This document shows positions 35,529 to 44,469 of a stretch of DNA of 64,000 nt, one piece after another. The position numbers were made by a program, and so were the translations under genes. How positions within the stretch are numbered: the first letter of the stretch is position 1; each line of letters starts with the position of its first letter. The notes below the pieces were generated by a model that was not told where the DNA came from, searched no databases, and saw only the letters and a program-made list of their open reading frames with translations. Where the stretch lies: assembly GCA_029265355.1 (NCBI GenBank), contig JAJUJL010000003.1:248001-312000 (forward strand), in the 5' to 3' direction. The stretch is from Chloroflexota bacterium. GTDB lineage: Bacteria > Chloroflexota > Anaerolineae > Anaerolineales > UBA4823.

Positions 35529-35551
35529 CGGTGTGTCTGGCGATCACACCG
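35529..35551 (+). promoter_or_regulatory. second hairpin ahead of the permease gene
   Basis: CGGTGTG (35529-35535), 9-base loop, CACACCG (35545-35551): a perfect 7-bp stem ending 24 bases before the permease ATG. It could also serve as a palindromic operator. Confidence 0.5.
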
Positions 35552-35575
35552 ATTTACCCTAGCAGGGAGATGTGA

Positions 35576-36487
35576 ATGGCCGCAAAATCATTGACCAAGT
35601 TTGAACGACCATCCCGAGGAACCCTGCGGGAGTGGACGGCAGGCTATCTCTTCGCTTCGCCGTTCATCATCGGTTTCCTGGTTTTCACCGCGTTTCCGAT
35701 GGTTTATTCCATCTGGCTTGCCTTCCACCGTTGGGATCTGATTACACCTCCCCGCTTCATCGGGTTCGATAATTTCATTCGCATGTTCAAAGATCCGCTG
35801 GCGAACCTGAGCCTGTACAACAGCGGATATTACACACTCTTCGCGGTGCCAATACAATTGGTAATCTCGTTTGTCCTGGCATTGGCGCTCACTCAGAATA
35901 TAAAATTTCGCGATCTCTACCGGGCTGGTTTCTACTTACCGATCATCGTCCCCCTGGTCGCCAGCGCCGTCGTCTGGCAGCGAGTTTTCCACCCGGAATT
36001 TGGTATTCTCAATGAAATCCTGGGCTGGTTTGGCATTCAACCGCTGAGCTGGTTATTCAAACCCGAATTGGCAAAACCCGCTTTCATCCTCATGTCTTTC
36101 TGGATGATTGGACGTCAGATGGTGATTTTTATCGCCGGGCTGGGTAACATTCCCGAGACGCTCTACGAAGCTGCCAGTCTGGATGGAGCTGGCGCATTGA
36201 CGCGCCTTTTCAAAATCACCATTCCGATGATGACGCCGCTGATCTTCTATAATATGATCATCGCCATCGTCAATTCATTCCAGACGTTTATCCCTGCCTT
36301 GATCATGACCGATGGTGGGCCAGAAAATGCGACATTGTTTGCCGTCCTGAATATCTACCGCCAGGGCTTCAACTACTTCAATATGGGATACGCCTCAGCG
36401 CTTGCCTGGGAGTTGTTTGTGATCATCGTTGGTTTCACCATCGCCCAATTCTATATCTCTCAGCGCTGGGTGTTCTACGAGGACTAG
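35576..36487 (+). CDS. ABC sugar transporter permease, MalF/UgpA type
   Basis: Membrane subunit (303 aa, six helices) of a carbohydrate ABC importer. The cytoplasmic EAA loop that docks the ATPase reads EAASLDGAGALTRLFKITIP (about 203-222). ATG 35576 follows AGGGAG. It pairs with the following permease, nine bases downstream. No ATP-binding subunit is encoded nearby, so a shared MsmK-type ATPase from elsewhere in the genome is assumed. Confidence 0.93.
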   Translation: MAAKSLTKFERPSRGTLREWTAGYLFASPFIIGFLVFTAFPMVYSIWLAFHRWDLITPPRFIGFDNFIRMFKDPLANLSLYNSGYYTLFAVPIQLVISFVLALALTQNIKFRDLYRAGFYLPIIVPLVASAVVWQRVFHPEFGILNEILGWFGIQPLSWLFKPELAKPAFILMSFWMIGRQMVIFIAGLGNIPETLYEAASLDGAGALTRLFKITIPMMTPLIFYNMIIAIVNSFQTFIPALIMTDGGPENATLFAVLNIYRQGFNYFNMGYASALAWELFVIIVGFTIAQFYISQRWVFYED

Positions 36488-36496
36488 GAGGACAGC

Positions 36497-37396
36497 ATGG
36501 CAACCAGATCCCCTGCGATTTCGAGCGTGCGCAGTGTGACCCGGCAGCCGCTCATTTCCCCTGTGTGGAGCAGGCGAATAGGCTTGATCCTGCTTCAGAT
36601 CCTGATGACGGTCATCCTGATCAGCTTCCTCGTACCGACCTTATGGATGATCTCTTCATCGCTGAAGGTGTCCAGAGAGGTCTTTGCTCACCCCATTGTC
36701 TGGATACCCGAAAGCCCCCAATGGCGAAATTACCTAAAGATTTTCGAGGTGCTGCCCTTCGGCAAGTTTGCCTGGAATACGGTGGTGGTCACCGGGCTGG
36801 CCGTGCTGGGTACAGTGGTATCTTCGCTCACGGTCGGCTACGCCTTCTCCAGGCTGCGCTGGCCTGGAAGGCGATTCTTTTTCGCCCTGATGATCGCCAC
36901 CATGATGCTACCCGAGGTGATCACGTTGATCCCCCGCTTTCTGGTTTTCCGCTGGTTGGGCTGGATCGACACCTTTTTACCCCTCATCGTGCCCTACTGG
37001 GCGGGCGCCTCTGCGTTGTACATCTTCCTGGTGCACCAGTTCTTTCGCGGGCTACCCATGGAACTGGAAGAAGCCGCTTTGATTGACGGCGCAAACCGCG
37101 TCCAAATCCTGACCCAGATCTTGATCCCACTTTCCAAGCCCGTCATCGCCACGGTCGCGGTTTTTGCCCTGATCCAGCATTACAACTCATTCCTCGAACC
37201 GTTGATTTACCTGAATGGCATGGATAAATGGACCCTGGCGCTCGGTATCCGCGCCATCAATGATTCGAACGTCCAAAACTGGGAGCTGGTCTTCGCTGCT
37301 GGCACACTGATGCTCGCCCCGGTGCTGGCTTTGTTCATCGTGGCGCAGCGCTATTTTGTACAGGGCATCGCCATGACCGGGTTTGGTGGTCGTTGA
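36497..37396 (+). CDS. ABC sugar transporter permease, MalG/UgpE type
   Basis: Second membrane subunit (299 aa) of the importer, with six helices and the EAA loop EAALIDGANRVQILTQILIP near 195-214. The extended N-terminus (about 25 residues before the first helix) is basic and cytoplasmic. AGGAGG-like site (tAGGAGGa) overlaps the previous stop. Expected to form a heterodimer with the preceding permease. Confidence 0.93.
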   Translation: MATRSPAISSVRSVTRQPLISPVWSRRIGLILLQILMTVILISFLVPTLWMISSSLKVSREVFAHPIVWIPESPQWRNYLKIFEVLPFGKFAWNTVVVTGLAVLGTVVSSLTVGYAFSRLRWPGRRFFFALMIATMMLPEVITLIPRFLVFRWLGWIDTFLPLIVPYWAGASALYIFLVHQFFRGLPMELEEAALIDGANRVQILTQILIPLSKPVIATVAVFALIQHYNSFLEPLIYLNGMDKWTLALGIRAINDSNVQNWELVFAAGTLMLAPVLALFIVAQRYFVQGIAMTGFGGR

Positions 37397-37433
37397 GGTA
37401 ATTCATCCCGCTTGCTTACCATAGAGGCCGGCT

Positions 37434-39680
37434 ATGCTTTTTGAACAAGAAGGTTTGCGCATCCAGCAAGGATACACGCGCATCGAGTCCATCAAAGTAA
37501 AATCCAGCACGCCCAGCGGCGTTCAGTTGCAAACCCACGCCGGCGATTTACGCATCTCATTCTTCGCGCCGGATATTATCCGTTTCCAATGGGGGCCGAC
37601 CCACCGGAATGACTATGGCCTGATTTCGGGCGATTTGCAACCCCAGGCATGCCAGCTCGAGAGCGCCACCCCCACGAGCTGCGTCTTGCTTTCTGGGCGT
37701 CTGCGACTGGAGCTGCAGTCGGATCCGCTCCAAATGAAGCTCTTCAAGGATGACACGCTGCTCCTGGCCTCGGCCAATGATCGCGCCATCAACGGCGAGT
37801 TGCGCATGGCGCCTTTCGCCCACAGGGATAAGCCCGGGCAAGAAGCCTGGCTGATCTCGTTCGAGTTACCCAGCGGCGAGGTGGTGTATGGCCTGGGCGA
37901 AAAATTTGGTCCTCTGAACCGGCGCGGCATGCTGATCGAGAACTGGAATCGCGACGCCACCACCGTCAATGCCGAAATCTCCTACAAAAATGCACCTTTC
38001 GCCTGGAGTCCCAAGGGGTGGGGTTTTTTCATCAATACACCCTCCAAGGTCGCTCATGGGGTTGGCTATCCACCCTGGTCACACCGCACATACGTGATCA
38101 ACCTGTTCGACCCCAGCCTGGATCTGTTTTTCATCCCCGCTGATACACCAGCAGCCATTCTGGAGAAATACACAGCGATCACGGGTCGGGCCCCTTTGCC
38201 GCCGCGCTGGAGCTACGGCGCGTGGATGTCCCGCGCTTACTATCGCACCGCGCAAGAAACCCTGGAGGTCGCCAAAAAACTGCGCCAGCGCCAGATCCCG
38301 TGTGACGTGCTTGTTCTGGATGGGCGCGCCTGGCACCGCATGGACACCCGCTTCGACTTTTCCTGGGACGCCCAGCGCTATCCTGATCCAGCCGCCTTCG
38401 TGCGTTCCCTGGACGAGCTAGGCTTCTATCTTTGCGTGTGGGAATATCCTTATATTTCAATTCGCAACCCGCTCTTTGCTGAACTCGCCGAAAAAGGTTA
38501 CCTGCTGCGCAATCCGGATGGCACGACGCTCGTTTATCGCTGGTTCCCAGAACCTTTCGATAAAACCTGGCCTCACCTGATGCCCAGCGGGATCATCGAC
38601 TTCACCAACCCGGAAGCATTCGAGTGGTACCTGCAAATGCACCGCAGCCTGTATGAGATCGGCGTGGCTGCGGTAAAGACCGATTACGGTGAAGCTGTGC
38701 CGGTGGAGGTTCTCGCCAACAACGGCGACGATGGCTTGACCATCCACAACGTGTACGCATTGCTCTACAACCGCTGCGCTTACGAAGCCGGTCAACGCTA
38801 TCGCCCGCATGACTCCCTCGTCTGGGGACGAGCTGGATGGATTGGCAGCCAACGCTACCCGATCCAATGGGGAGGCGACCCACAGGTGGATTGGGAGGGC
38901 ATGGCTGCCAGCATCCGCGGCGGACTTTCCTGGGGAATGAGCGGCGGAGCGTTCTACTCGCATGATATCGGTGGTTTTGCTATTGGCATGCCCTCCAACG
39001 AGCTGTATGTTCGTTGGGCTCAGGCGGGGATCATGATGTCGCACACCCGCTTCCACGGAATTGGCCCACGCGAACCGTGGGAGTTCGGTGAGCAGACGGA
39101 AGCGATTGTCCGATCCTGGCTCGACTGGCGTTACCGCCTGGTACCTTACCTGGAAGCCTGCGCTCTGGAAGCTTCGCAAAGCGGCCTGCCAGTGATGCGC
39201 GCTATGCCGCTCGCCTTTCCGGATGATCCGTTCTCATGGGGTTTCGAAGAGCAATACCTGCTCGGTCCATCCCTGCTGGTTGCGCCTATCATTCAGCCGG
39301 GAGGCCGCGTGCGCGTCTACCTGCCTTCCGGGGGATGGTATAACATCTGGACTGGCGAACGGTTCGAGGGCAATCGTGTCTTGGACCTGGTCGAGCCGCT
39401 CGAACGCCTGCCCATTTTCGGCAAGGAGGGCACACTGCTTCCGCTTGGGCCGTCTGCGATGAACACAAGAGAGCTTTCCCAAAAGCCGCTGCTCGAGGAA
39501 ATCTGGCTCTTTGGTTTACCTCGAAGCGGATTTCAGCACCCCAACCAGGCGATCGGCGTTTCGATCCATAAAGGGTTGCATTACCTGAGCGGCGTTCCAG
39601 ATAGCGCTCGACTGCGCGCCTTTGGCGCTTTGGAAATTCAACGGGATTCAACAGGTTATCGAGTGAGTTTTGCTGGTTGA
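37434..39680 (+). CDS. GH31 alpha-glycosidase, YicI (alpha-xylosidase) subgroup
   Basis: Cytoplasmic retaining glycoside hydrolase (748 aa; no signal peptide). The nucleophile is D417 in VKTDYGEAVP and the acid/base is D482 in WGGDPQVDWEGM. These positions almost coincide with D416 and D482 of E. coli YicI, and the flanking GGLSWGMSG and SHDIGGF blocks also match that subgroup. The -1 pocket loop reads LDGRAWHRMDTRFDFSWD instead of YicI's F/C-rich version, so xyloside specificity is doubtful; alpha-glucosides or another sugar are possible. It lacks the sulfoquinovosidase-type Arg/Trp sulfonate loop as I recall it. Hydrolyses the imported glycoside. Confidence 0.88.
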   Translation: MLFEQEGLRIQQGYTRIESIKVKSSTPSGVQLQTHAGDLRISFFAPDIIRFQWGPTHRNDYGLISGDLQPQACQLESATPTSCVLLSGRLRLELQSDPLQMKLFKDDTLLLASANDRAINGELRMAPFAHRDKPGQEAWLISFELPSGEVVYGLGEKFGPLNRRGMLIENWNRDATTVNAEISYKNAPFAWSPKGWGFFINTPSKVAHGVGYPPWSHRTYVINLFDPSLDLFFIPADTPAAILEKYTAITGRAPLPPRWSYGAWMSRAYYRTAQETLEVAKKLRQRQIPCDVLVLDGRAWHRMDTRFDFSWDAQRYPDPAAFVRSLDELGFYLCVWEYPYISIRNPLFAELAEKGYLLRNPDGTTLVYRWFPEPFDKTWPHLMPSGIIDFTNPEAFEWYLQMHRSLYEIGVAAVKTDYGEAVPVEVLANNGDDGLTIHNVYALLYNRCAYEAGQRYRPHDSLVWGRAGWIGSQRYPIQWGGDPQVDWEGMAASIRGGLSWGMSGGAFYSHDIGGFAIGMPSNELYVRWAQAGIMMSHTRFHGIGPREPWEFGEQTEAIVRSWLDWRYRLVPYLEACALEASQSGLPVMRAMPLAFPDDPFSWGFEEQYLLGPSLLVAPIIQPGGRVRVYLPSGGWYNIWTGERFEGNRVLDLVEPLERLPIFGKEGTLLPLGPSAMNTRELSQKPLLEEIWLFGLPRSGFQHPNQAIGVSIHKGLHYLSGVPDSARLRAFGALEIQRDSTGYRVSFAG

Positions 39681-39753
39681 TGCGCCTCACCCAGGCGATC
39701 CACTGACCGGATATTTTCCGGGCAACCTTTATCAGATAAGGAGAAATGTTTAT

Positions 39754-40041
39754 ATGGCACATGCAATCTTAATCCACGAAAAGGAAGACGACGTTGGCGT
39801 CGCCGTGAGGGACCTGAAGAAGGGCGAAGAAGTAGGTGTGGTCACGCTGGAAGGCGAGTTTGTCACCTACCTGAAATTGAGCGAGGACGTCCCTTTGGGA
39901 CATAAAGTGGCCATGCACGCCATCGCCGAAGGCAAAGAGATCTCCGAGTATGGCCGGTCGATCGGCAAAGCAACCCAGGCCATCGCTGCTGGAGGTCATG
40001 TACATGTTCATAATATCAAGACGTTGAGGTGGTCCAAATGA
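39754..40041 (+). CDS. UxaA-family dehydratase/lyase, small SAF-domain subunit (SuyA-like)
   Basis: A 95-residue SAF domain equal to the N-terminal part of altronate dehydratase UxaA, here a separate subunit. Contains [18 protein letters not shown] and [21 protein letters not shown], which are the family's typical blocks. In sulfolactate sulfo-lyase the small subunit SuyA has the same size and fold. The ATG at 39754 is preceded by AAGGAGA with eight bases spacing; a longer frame from 39670 overlaps the GH31 gene and is rejected. It overlaps the large subunit gene by four bases. Confidence 0.85.
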   Translation: MAHAILIHEKEDDVGVAVRDLKKGEEVGVVTLEGEFVTYLKLSEDVPLGHKVAMHAIAEGKEISEYGRSIGKATQAIAAGGHVHVHNIKTLRWSK

Positions 40042-41204
40042 CATCCTACAAAGATATTCCCTTGACCGGCTACCGCCGCGAAAATGGGCGCGTTGGCATT
40101 CGCAACCATGTGCTCATCCTGCCCGTCGATGATATCTCTAACGCCGCTGCAGAAGGCGTAGCCCGCTTGATTCGCGGCACCATCGCTCTGCCGCATCCTT
40201 ACGGGCGCCTTCAATTCGGGGCAGATCTCGACCTGACTTTCCGGACGCTAATCGGTACGGGACGCAATCCAAATGTGGCAGCCGTGGTGGTCATTGGCAT
40301 CGAGCCGAACTGGACCAATTTCATCGTGGATGGTATCGCTCAAACCGGGAAGCCCGTGGCCGGCTTCTCTATTGAGCGCTATGGCGACCTCAAGACGATT
40401 GAGATGGCTTCCCGCAAGGCCAAGGAATTCGTCCACTTCGCCAGCGAACTGCCCCGCGTCCCGGTCGAGCTGAATGAAATCTGGGTCTCTACCAAATGCG
40501 GCGAATCGGATACCACCTCTGGCCTGGCTTCCAACCCGACCGTTGGACGTGTCTTCGAGCGCCTGGAGGCGATGGGCTCCACCCTCATCTTTGGTGAGAC
40601 TTCCGAAGTGACCGGCGCAGAGGATAAGATCGCCGAGCGCTGCGTCACGCCGGCAGTGCGCGAGAAATTCCTGCAAACCTTCCAGGCCTACCAGGATTTC
40701 ATCAATGCGCAAGATGCTGACCTGATGGGATCCCAACCCACGCAGGGCAATATCCGCGGCGGGCTCTCCACCATCGAAGAAAAAGCCCTCGGCAACGTGG
40801 AAAAGATAGGACGCTGCACCGTGCAATCTGTGCTAGAGCCGGCCGAAGAGCCCAGCGGTCCTGGATTGCACTTCATGGATTCCTCTTCCGCCGCCGCTGA
40901 AATGGTCACCTTATGCTGCGCCGCAGGCGCTGCCCTGCACCTGTTTACAACCGGCCAGGGCAACATCATCGGCAACCTGATCGAGCCGGTGATCAAGATG
41001 TCCGCCAATCCGCTCACCGTGCAAACAATGTCAGAACACATCGACGTTGATCTGACTGGCTTGTTGCGCATCGAGATCAATCTGGACCAGGCTGCTGACA
41101 AAGTCATGGAAATGATGGCGCGCACGATCAATGGGCGCCTGACCTCCGCCGAAGCGCTGCGACACGACGAGTTTGTGATCACCAAGCTGTATCGAAGCGC
41201 CTGA
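40038..41204 (+). CDS. UxaA-family dehydratase/lyase, large subunit (SuyB-like)
   Basis: Catalytic subunit (388 aa) equal to the C-terminal domain of altronate or galactarate dehydratases. Conserved blocks: [19 protein letters not shown] at 10-28, [12 protein letters not shown] around 152 with the metal-site cysteine, and a C-terminal DVDLTGLL. Split small and large subunits of about 10 and 42 kDa are typical of (2R)-sulfolactate sulfo-lyase SuyAB but also of other UxaA-type sugar-acid dehydratases, so the substrate (a sugar acid or a sulfo-acid) is undecided. Start ATG 40038 with GAGGTGG upstream; overlap ATGA with the small subunit. Confidence 0.85.
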   Translation: MTSYKDIPLTGYRRENGRVGIRNHVLILPVDDISNAAAEGVARLIRGTIALPHPYGRLQFGADLDLTFRTLIGTGRNPNVAAVVVIGIEPNWTNFIVDGIAQTGKPVAGFSIERYGDLKTIEMASRKAKEFVHFASELPRVPVELNEIWVSTKCGESDTTSGLASNPTVGRVFERLEAMGSTLIFGETSEVTGAEDKIAERCVTPAVREKFLQTFQAYQDFINAQDADLMGSQPTQGNIRGGLSTIEEKALGNVEKIGRCTVQSVLEPAEEPSGPGLHFMDSSSAAAEMVTLCCAAGAALHLFTTGQGNIIGNLIEPVIKMSANPLTVQTMSEHIDVDLTGLLRIEINLDQAADKVMEMMARTINGRLTSAEALRHDEFVITKLYRSA

Positions 41205-41263
41205 ACAACAATGGGTGCTGCTGGTGGTTGGCGCGCCCGCAGCACCCTTCGGAGGATCACCCT

Positions 41264-43054
41264 TTGTGTGGAATATTCGGCATTGTCACCCGCTCTGAGC
41301 GCCCACTCGGAGAAATTCTGCTCGAGGCCGGGCGCAGACTTTCGTACCGCGGCTATGACTCGGTAGGTTGCGCCACGCTGAACTCGGATGGGATAATCGA
41401 TCTGCGCAAAGATGTGGGGAAAATCGACGAAGTGGGCAAGCGGCTGAATTTCTCGCAGATGCGAGGCAACCGTGGCATTGTGCAACTGCGCTGGGCGACT
41501 TTTGGCGCCCCATCCCAACAAAACGCACAACCCCACCTGGACTCGGACGGAGACCTGGTTGGGGCGCACAATGGCAACGTGGTGAATAACGTTGAGCTGC
41601 GCGAGCAATTCATCGCTGAGGGCATGACCGTGCGTTCATCCAATGATGGAGAGTCATGCGTGCATGCTGTAGAGCGCTACCTGGATCGCGAGCATGATAT
41701 GCTCAGCGCCGTTCGCTGCGCCTATCAAGACCTGGAAGGCGACTACGCCTTCGTCATCGGCTCGCTTGGTGATGGGCACCTGTATGCGGTCAAGAAAGGC
41801 TCTGGGCTGGCTGTCGGGCTGGGGGATGATTTCTCGTGTGTATCTTCGGATTTGCCTTCGATATTGCCTCTCACCCGCCGCATCCTGCGCGTCTACGATG
41901 GGGAAATTGTCATCTTGAACGCTGGTGGAGCGGAGATTCGCCGGGTTGAGGATGGCAGTCTCATCGAGCGCCACGCCGAAACCATCACCGAAAGCATGGA
42001 AGCCGTCCAAAAAGGCGGTTACGCCCACTTCATGCTCAAAGAAATCCATGAGCAAGCGGTGGTCTCTGGAGAACTCCTCCACTGGTTGGAAGGAGCTCAG
42101 GCGCTTGCCCCAATCTTGGAGCGCATTCAGAAAGCGCGCCACTTGTATCTAATCGGGTGCGGCACCAGCTACCATGCCTGCCTGTCAGGAGCGGTGTACC
42201 TGGGCAACCTTGCCCGCCGCGCGGCGATACCCGTGCTGGCGCCCCAGTTCATCGCCCAATACGCCCCAGCGCTCTCCCCACGCGATGTGGGCATCTTCGT
42301 CAGCCAGAGCGGCGAAACAAAAGATGTACTGAACGCCATCGAAGCTGCTCACCGCAGCGGTATGAACATCTATGGCCTGGTCAATGTGATCGGTTCCACC
42401 CTCACCCAGGCCAGCGAGCGCTGGCTACCCCTGGTGTGTGGATACGAAATCAGCGTCCCTGCCACTAAGACCTTCACCAACCAGGTGATCACATTTCTGT
42501 ACCTCGCCTACCGGTTGGCAAACCGCAGCACGCAACCCCTTTTCGACCTTCCGCGCCTGATCCAACAGACCATACAGTACAGCGACGGACAAGTTGAACA
42601 GCTCGCCGTCGAGCTGGCGCAGTGCAACGATCTGTACTGCCTGGGTTATGGAATGACATACCCCATCGCCCTTGAGGGCGCATTGAAACTCAAGGAGATA
42701 ACCTATGCGCATTGCGAGGGGATGCTGTCCACCGAATTCAAGCACGGACCGTTAGCTGCCGTCACCGAGGGGTACCCGGTTATATTTGTCGCCACCCAGC
42801 GCGATATTCCCCTGCTGGTGAGCGGTATCAATGAAGTCACCTGCCGCGGTGGGAAGGCGATCGCCATTGGGCCGCAGGATTCTCGCCTGCGCGCGAATGC
42901 TCACCAATTGCTAACTCTACCTCCTTGCGATGATGCCTTGAGCGCTCTGCTCGCCGTGCTCCCGCTGCAGTTGCTCTCCTATCATCTCAGCGTGCAGCGC
43001 GGCTTCGATCCCGACTTTCCCCGCAACCTGAGCAAAACCCTGACTGTGGATTAG
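41264..43054 (+). CDS. glmS: glutamine:fructose-6-phosphate aminotransferase (GlmS-type)
   Basis: A 596-residue enzyme with an N-terminal glutaminase and two C-terminal SIS domains. The start must be TTG 41264, with GGAGGA seven bases upstream, because the protein then begins M-CGIFG and removal of Met exposes the catalytic cysteine. An upstream TTG at 41228 would bury it. SIS motifs GCGTSYHA, SQSGETKD and EFKHGPLA and the C-terminal FPRNLSKTLTVD are canonical. Normally makes glucosamine-6-phosphate for cell wall. Its position inside a sugar operon may mean a catabolic or specialised role. Confidence 0.88.
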   Translation: MCGIFGIVTRSERPLGEILLEAGRRLSYRGYDSVGCATLNSDGIIDLRKDVGKIDEVGKRLNFSQMRGNRGIVQLRWATFGAPSQQNAQPHLDSDGDLVGAHNGNVVNNVELREQFIAEGMTVRSSNDGESCVHAVERYLDREHDMLSAVRCAYQDLEGDYAFVIGSLGDGHLYAVKKGSGLAVGLGDDFSCVSSDLPSILPLTRRILRVYDGEIVILNAGGAEIRRVEDGSLIERHAETITESMEAVQKGGYAHFMLKEIHEQAVVSGELLHWLEGAQALAPILERIQKARHLYLIGCGTSYHACLSGAVYLGNLARRAAIPVLAPQFIAQYAPALSPRDVGIFVSQSGETKDVLNAIEAAHRSGMNIYGLVNVIGSTLTQASERWLPLVCGYEISVPATKTFTNQVITFLYLAYRLANRSTQPLFDLPRLIQQTIQYSDGQVEQLAVELAQCNDLYCLGYGMTYPIALEGALKLKEITYAHCEGMLSTEFKHGPLAAVTEGYPVIFVATQRDIPLLVSGINEVTCRGGKAIAIGPQDSRLRANAHQLLTLPPCDDALSALLAVLPLQLLSYHLSVQRGFDPDFPRNLSKTLTVD

Positions 43055-43105
43055 GTTTCCTGCTTGTCTGCTATGCGCAAAATCCCCTTTAAGGACTGAA
43101 CACCT

Positions 43106-44374
43106 TTGACCGACTACAGCCTCCCGTATGGGAAATCTAATCTCACCTTCTCGCTCCCCGACAATCTCCAGGTGGATGTGATCGCGCCGGTTCAAACGCC
43201 CGCTGCTCTTGACCCCGTGGGACTGGTGAATCACGCCCTGCTCCACCCAGCCGGCGGATCAGCTTTGCCTGCCTTGAGCCCAGCGCACCGCGCCGCTATT
43301 GCCATCAACGACAAAACCCGCCCCGTGCCTCACCGGCACCTGCTGCCTCCCCTGTTGACCACACTGGAAGCAATGGGCTTATCCCCTGAACAGATCACCC
43401 TGGTGATTGCCACCGGTGCACATCCTCCGATGCGTGAGTCGGAATTCGCTGCGGTTGTGCCGCAGGAAATCTTGAATCGATACCCGGTCGTCTGCCACAA
43501 TGCTGACGATACCGCAGCCCTGCACTACCTGGGAGAGACCAGCCGCGACACTCCCGTGTGGATCAATGCCGAATATCTGAGCGCCGACCTGCGCCTGGTC
43601 GTGGGAAACATTGAGCCGCACCAATTCCAGGGCTTCTCAGGCGGCGTGAAGTCTGCTGCGATTGGGCTGGCAGGCCGCACCACCATCAATCACAACCATG
43701 CCCTGATGACAGACGCTTTCTCCGCGCTGGGCGAATTCGAGCGCAATCCTGCACGCCAGGATGTGGAAGAGATCGGCGCGATGATTGGCATCCACTTCGC
43801 TTTGAACGCTGTACTGAACGACCACAAAGAGATTGTCCACGTCCTGGCAGGCGACCCTCGCGCCGTGATGGCGCAGGGTATTCCGTTGGCGCGCCGGATT
43901 TGCCAGGTGAAGGTCGCTCAACCTTACGATTTGATCATCGCCTCTCCTGGAGGGCACCCTAAAGACATCAACCTGTACCAGGCGCAGAAGGGGCTGGCGC
44001 ACGCCTGCCTGATCGCTGCCCCTGGCGCGACGGTGATAATCGCTGCTGCCTGCCCTGAAGGCACCGGTTCCCCGGGTTACGAGGCCTGGATGGCGGGTAT
44101 GCGCAACCACGCCCAGGTTTTAGAACGCTTCGCCGCGGAAGGCTTCCGGATCGGCCCGCACAAAGCTTTCCAGATCTCTCGAGACGCCTCCAGATTCAAT
44201 GTGCACTTTCTCAGCCAGATCGAGGCGTCTTTCGCAGAGCGATTGCTTCTCAACCCGATTTCTTCGCTACAGCCCTGTATCGATGCTGCGCTAGCGAGAT
44301 TGAGCGCAGGCGCACGTGTGGCCGTGATGCCGATCGCCTCGGCAACCATTCCCTACATTGAACAGTCAGCCTGA
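43106..44374 (+). CDS. LarA-type nickel-pincer racemase/epimerase
   Basis: A 422-residue LarA homologue, expected to use the nickel-pincer nucleotide cofactor to invert a 2-hydroxy acid. H106 (TGAHPP), H172 (EPHQF), K182 (SGGVK) and H198 (INHNH) have the same spacing as H108, H174, K184 and H200 of Lactobacillus lactate racemase as I recall them: two catalytic bases, the pincer lysine and the nickel ligand. Characterised homologues include gluconate and malate epimerases. In this operon a sugar acid is the likely substrate. No larB, larC or larE (cofactor synthesis) is in the window. Start TTG 43106 with AAGGA ten bases upstream. Confidence 0.87.
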   Translation: MTDYSLPYGKSNLTFSLPDNLQVDVIAPVQTPAALDPVGLVNHALLHPAGGSALPALSPAHRAAIAINDKTRPVPHRHLLPPLLTTLEAMGLSPEQITLVIATGAHPPMRESEFAAVVPQEILNRYPVVCHNADDTAALHYLGETSRDTPVWINAEYLSADLRLVVGNIEPHQFQGFSGGVKSAAIGLAGRTTINHNHALMTDAFSALGEFERNPARQDVEEIGAMIGIHFALNAVLNDHKEIVHVLAGDPRAVMAQGIPLARRICQVKVAQPYDLIIASPGGHPKDINLYQAQKGLAHACLIAAPGATVIIAAACPEGTGSPGYEAWMAGMRNHAQVLERFAAEGFRIGPHKAFQISRDASRFNVHFLSQIEASFAERLLLNPISSLQPCIDAALARLSAGARVAVMPIASATIPYIEQSA

Positions 44375-44469
44375 GTGCGGGGTAAGGGGTTTGGCCGGGA
44401 ACGTCTTGAACAACCAGAGGCTACCCAAGGTTTCCCCACCCTCAAGGTAACTCAACGAAGGAGAAATTG

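Noticed and set aside
37434-41204. Sulfoquinovose degradation as firm assignment for the GH31/isomerase/UxaA genes
   Set aside because: GH31 catalytic positions and flanks match YicI, the sulfonate-binding loop of sulfoquinovosidases is not seen, and no sulfoglycolytic aldolase or transaldolase is present. Kept only as a possibility.
40688-41608. 306-residue minus-strand frame across the UxaA/GlmS junction
   Set aside because: Antisense to two clear genes, no family match.
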